A stretch of 14,083 nt of DNA from GWB1-37-8 sp964646925. Its GTDB lineage: Bacteria > Patescibacteriota > Microgenomatia > Levybacterales > UBA12049. This document shows, in pieces, positions 11,992-14,083 of the stretch. The notes under the pieces are model-generated. The model made no database searches and had not been told where the DNA came from. It was given only the letters and a program-made list of their open reading frames with translations. The stretch lies in assembly GCA_964646925.1 (NCBI GenBank), contig CAZYIC010000029.1:1-14083 (forward strand), given 5' to 3'. Each line of letters opens with the position of its first letter. Within the stretch, counting starts at the first letter, position 1. The translations under genes and the position numbers were made by a program.

Positions 11992-12897
11992 TTAATTTCT
12001 CGCCAATTGGTGTTTTTTCAACCCTTGCGCATAGAGTTGTTGAATATTGGAAGCAGTCAGGGCTTGACTGTAGATACGGACATCGTCAACGGAACCATCA
12101 AAATTTCTGTTGGCATCACCATCTCTACCAATGCGGAAACTTTGAGCTGTGCCAGATAAAGATCTTGAAGAGGCAACTGGCGTACCTTCTACGACAGCAT
12201 CAACATAAAGTTTGAGAGTTGTACCATTATAGGTTGCAATAAAATGATGCCATCCTCCCTGAACATTCGTTAAGCCACTAACAGATTCCGCTGTGCCTGT
12301 CCCATCGGATCTCACTGTAACGGCTTTATTGCTGCTATTAATATTAAGAGTAGCGCCAGTTTGCCCAGCAGCAGCACCTCCAGCACCCCAGCCCGCTATA
12401 GAATTGAGTATGCTTCCCTGACTTACATATCCATCTAAGTAAGCCCAGGCCGAAATGGTATAGGCATGATTTCCACTGAAATTTAAGGTTAAATTAGTTC
12501 CATTATCAATTAATGTACTATCCCCATTAAAACTATACGCCTTATTAGCCTGTCCCTTCCTGTCTGTTGTTAGGGTTGCTCCTGTTACTGTTCCGTCATT
12601 CCCATATCCGGAAGTATCTTTAACCTTTACCGGAGGTCCCGGTATTGTTGTTTCTTGGTCAAGTTTCCATTCTCCTACAAGATCTATACTTAAAGAATTT
12701 TGTATTGAAGCATCAAATGTTTCTACTTTTGCAAGATTTGCTTTGTTAATCTGAGAGGTTACATTAACTGCTGTTAAAACTCCAACAGATAATACTCCAA
12801 GAACCGCAATAACTATCAGAAGCTCGATGAGGGTGAAACCACGTTCAGCTTGCATGAACGTGGTGAAACCGGATTTAGCAGTTATCTTTCTTCTCAC
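11992..12897 (-). CDS. Type IV pilin-like protein with C-terminal LamG domain
   Basis: The 301-aa protein is probably a minor pilin or pseudopilin displaying a carbohydrate- or protein-binding head. A short basic leader ends at Gly20, followed by FTLIELLIVIAVLGVL: the prepilin peptidase site and hydrophobic helix, with the conserved Glu5 of the mature protein. From about residue 75 a concanavalin/LamG fold follows, with GEWKLD, SGYGNDGTV, YSFNG, YTISAWAYLDG, GWHHFIATYNGTTLKLYVD and FDGSVDDVRIYSQALT. The start is GTG at 12897, because an in-frame TAA lies just upstream; Met15 (12855) is the alternative. A GGAGG-ATATG upstream opens only a 12-codon overlapping ORF. The leader carries a 30-bp palindromic insertion. 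LamG flanking DNA is nearly identical to the gene at the right edge. Confidence 0.88.
   Translation of the reverse strand: MRRKITAKSGFTTFMQAERGFTLIELLIVIAVLGVLSVGVLTAVNVTSQINKANLAKVETFDASIQNSLSIDLVGEWKLDQETTIPGPPVKVKDTSGYGNDGTVTGATLTTDRKGQANKAYSFNGDSTLIDNGTNLTLNFSGNHAYTISAWAYLDGYVSQGSILNSIAGWGAGGAAAGQTGATLNINSSNKAVTVRSDGTGTAESVSGLTNVQGGWHHFIATYNGTTLKLYVDAVVEGTPVASSRSLSGTAQSFRIGRDGDANRNFDGSVDDVRIYSQALTASNIQQLYAQGLKKHQLARN
12832..12870. repeat. Palindromic insertion in the prepilin leader
   Basis: ACCACGTTC (12838-12846) and GAACGTGGT (12856-12864) form a perfect 9-bp stem with a 9-nt loop. The direct repeat GGTGAAACC bounds it (12832-12840 and 12862-12870). Without this 30 bp the leader would read KSGFTLIELL, a standard prepilin site; with it the leader reads SGFTTFMQAERGFTLIE. 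The loop contains the alternative start ATG (Met15). Confidence 0.65.
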
Positions 12898-12934
12898 AAT
12901 TTAAGTTAAACATATCCTCCAGGAAGATTCAACT

Positions 12935-13117
12935 TCACGTTAATATTGAGAAAGAATTAGATATGGGAGTCAATTCTCTCTTATTACCGGAAGAAACCAT
13001 AATAATTTTTTGTCTGCGTATTGCTTGCAAAATCTGTGATGAAGGAGAATTCCTAATGCCAAATAAACCGCTTATTAATACATTTGTATCTATAACTACG
13101 CGAAGATCTTTTTTCAT
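12935..13117 (-). pseudogene. Truncated PIN-domain (VapC-like) toxin
   Basis: Only the first part of a PIN-family ribonuclease toxin remains. RVVIDTNVLISGLFG (6-20) carries the first catalytic Asp (D10) and the DTN motif, followed by SPSSQILQAIRRQKIIMVSS (25-44). After about residue 45 the sequence diverges from the family and stops at 60 aa, whereas PIN toxins usually have about 130-140 aa. The remaining acidic catalytic residues are missing, so it should be inactive. The ATG overlaps the antitoxin stop by 4 bp (ATGA), the usual coupling of a toxin-antitoxin operon. The lost 3' part lies next to the prepilin-LamG gene, suggesting deletion or recombination at that boundary. Confidence 0.78.
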
Positions 13118-13425
13118 GCGGTTGCTTTTCTTCCGGATCTCATCACTCCAACCTCTTCTTTAACGACTTTTGTTAAACTTTTTTGATCTTTTGAAGGCAT
13201 TTTATTCCTCACTTTATCTGCCAGGGCAAAAAGTTTATCCCAATCCTCCTTTGAATCAAAACGTTTCCTTGGATCTTTTAACCTCTCGTATTCTCTCTCA
13301 CTTATGACAACTATGCTGTTGCGATTATGTTTCTGCACAAGAATAGTCTGATTTCCATACATTACCATCCCAACCAAATCAGATAGGTTTCTTCTAAAAT
13401 CATCTAAGGAAACTACCGCTCTCAT
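13114..13425 (-). CDS. Phd/YefM-family antitoxin
   Basis: The 103-aa antitoxin begins with the Phd/YefM DNA-binding fold: AVVSLDDFRRNLSDLVGMV (3-21), then TILVQKHNRNSIVVISEREYERL (broken at 27-38 and 39-49). The C-terminal half is charged and probably disordered until it wraps the toxin: KRFDSKEDWDKLFALADKVR. In family members the N-terminal half represses the operon and the C-terminal tail neutralises the partner toxin. The toxin gene directly downstream overlaps by 4 bp but is truncated, so this antitoxin may be an orphan. A TTGACA/TAGAGT promoter ends 6 nt before the ATG, implying leaderless mRNA. The module lies between two prepilin-LamG genes on the same strand. Confidence 0.88.
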   Translation of the reverse strand: MRAVVSLDDFRRNLSDLVGMVMYGNQTILVQKHNRNSIVVISEREYERLKDPRKRFDSKEDWDKLFALADKVRNKMPSKDQKSLTKVVKEEVGVMRSGRKATA

Positions 13426-13431
13426 ATTTTC

Positions 13432-13460
13432 ACTCTACCAAAAAATATGTAGTTTGTCAA
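13432..13460 (-). promoter_or_regulatory. Promoter of the antitoxin-toxin operon
   Basis: On the minus strand, TTGACA (13455-13460), a 17-bp spacer and TAGAGT (13432-13437) precede the ATG at 13425 by only 6 nt, so transcription would begin at or next to the start codon. AATATT-based inverted repeats at about 13459-13483 could be antitoxin operators. Confidence 0.6.
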
Positions 13461-13487
13461 TATTATGTAAATTGTTAATATTTATTA

Positions 13488-14083
13488 TTATTTATACGCC
13501 AGCGCTCGACTGACCAGTCCTTGCGCGTAGAGTTGTTGGATATTATAAGCAGTCAGGGCTTGACTGTAGATACGGACATCGTCAACCAAGCCAGAGAAAT
13601 GCCTTAAGCTACCGCTAGAACCAATCGTCAGATTAGTAGTCGACACAGGATAACCAAAACTATTCACTGAACTAGAGACTAAGGAACCATTCAGGTACAA
13701 GCTGACACTGTTATCGGAAGAATTGTAAACGCCCACAAAATGATACCAAGTACCGGTTAAGGGAACAGTATTGGATACCTTATCGTAAGAAACGCCACCC
13801 CTTTGCACTTGCATCCCGAAACCAACGCTATTTACTCCCTTGGCATACAACTGATAACCATTATTTACATCTATATATTTATAAACTAATCTCGGATTAT
13901 CGGCACCTGGAACAGACGCTTGATTGACCCATGTACTCACAGTTATAGATCTGCTTGAAAGATTCAGACTTACTCCGCCTCCCGCATCAATATAATCACT
14001 CGTTCCATTAAAACTATACGCCTTATTAGCCTGTCCCTTCCTGTCTGTTGTTAGGGTTGCTCCTGTTACTGTTCCGTCATTCC
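13488..14083 (-). CDS. LamG-domain protein, probably a second prepilin; 5' end outside window
   Basis: The frame is open from the right edge to TAA at 13488, giving about 197 residues of a LamG/concanavalin-like domain. Upstream of the nominal GTG at 13940 it continues in frame as NDGTVTGATLTTDRKGQANK and then AYSFNGTSDYIDAGGG. The core includes ITVSTWVNQ, TGTWYHFVGVYNSSDNSVSLYLNG and LTIGSSG. The end is SGLVDDVRIYSQALTAYNIQ then QLYAQGLVSRALAYK. By analogy with 11992-12897 the missing N-terminus is probably a type IV prepilin helix, making this another surface-displayed adhesin-like head. The flanks of the LamG domain are nearly identical in DNA to the other gene, but the core is strongly diverged. 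Confidence 0.85.
   Translation of the reverse strand, partial: NDGTVTGATLTTDRKGQANKAYSFNGTSDYIDAGGGVSLNLSSRSITVSTWVNQASVPGADNPRLVYKYIDVNNGYQLYAKGVNSVGFGMQVQRGGVSYDKVSNTVPLTGTWYHFVGVYNSSDNSVSLYLNGSLVSSSVNSFGYPVSTTNLTIGSSGSLRHFSGLVDDVRIYSQALTAYNIQQLYAQGLVSRALAYK
13519..13586. repeat. 68-bp repeat shared with 12023-12090 (LamG 3' flank)
   Basis: 64 of 68 positions match 12023-12090. The stretch encodes VDDVRIYSQALTA.NIQQLYAQGL, the C-terminal edge of both LamG proteins, while the sequence between the two flanking repeats is dissimilar. Confidence 0.8.
14005..14083. repeat. 79-bp exact repeat shared with 12524-12602
   Basis: The last 79 bp of the window match 12524-12602 without a mismatch. They encode the N-terminal edge of the LamG domain (NDGTVTGATLTTDRKGQANK onward). 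The window stops inside this repeat, as expected if an assembly broke there. Confidence 0.85.

Overview
The window looks like accessory-rich chromosome from a Candidate Phyla Radiation (Patescibacteria) bacterium, probably the Microgenomates group. The basis is moderate-to-low GC, short spacers, a Rho with a disordered Pro-rich N-terminus, a PaaX-like protein with a Cas2-like middle domain, a surface protein ending in a PxTGPE sorting signal, a GT-C membrane enzyme with a C-terminal NGWKAY motif, tandem DUF2934 modules, and prepilins carrying LamG domains. Standard stops fit throughout. This placement is inference from family recognition.

Layout. 1-53 is the 3' part of a tRNA-Ala(GGC), abutting the stop of a convergent LysM/M23 peptidoglycan hydrolase (54-1160, minus). 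Next come a composite palindromic repeat (1211-1298), a PaaX/Cas2-like gene (1372-2211, minus) and rho (2330-3622, minus). The PaaX-like gene lies between two perfect 31-bp copies of the rho 3' end (1316-1346 and 2334-2364). A divergent 313-bp promoter region leads to a plus-strand block: an anchored DUF11-like surface protein (3936-4625), a DUF2934/coiled-coil membrane protein (4712-5794), a lipoprotein with two related domains on Thr-Pro linkers (5814-6926), and a large GT-C-like membrane glycosyltransferase (6982 to 9814) interrupted by an assembly gap and a frameshift. A small NP-rich protein (9777-10073, minus) and a GT2 glycosyltransferase (10234-11022, plus) diverge from back-to-back promoters. 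After an AT-rich spacer with one DnaA-box-like site comes a 50-codon gene (11302-11454).

11455-11991 has no convincing protein gene. It holds a possible minus-strand small RNA with a terminator-like hairpin, and a 284-bp strongly self-complementary element (11673-11956). The right end is minus-strand: a prepilin-LamG gene (11992-12897), a Phd/YefM antitoxin (13114-13425) with a truncated PIN toxin (12935-13117), and a second LamG gene running off the edge (13488-14083). The two LamG genes share near-identical DNA flanks around unrelated cores, and the window ends inside that shared sequence.

Most products are cell-envelope or surface proteins (wall hydrolase, glycosyltransferases, lipoprotein, sorted surface protein, pilin-like adhesins). 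Two themes cut across the window: sigma70-type promoters placed so that several transcripts would be nearly leaderless, and 7-bp-period tandem repeats in spacers and inside the GT-C gene, where one extra unit would restore the reading frame.
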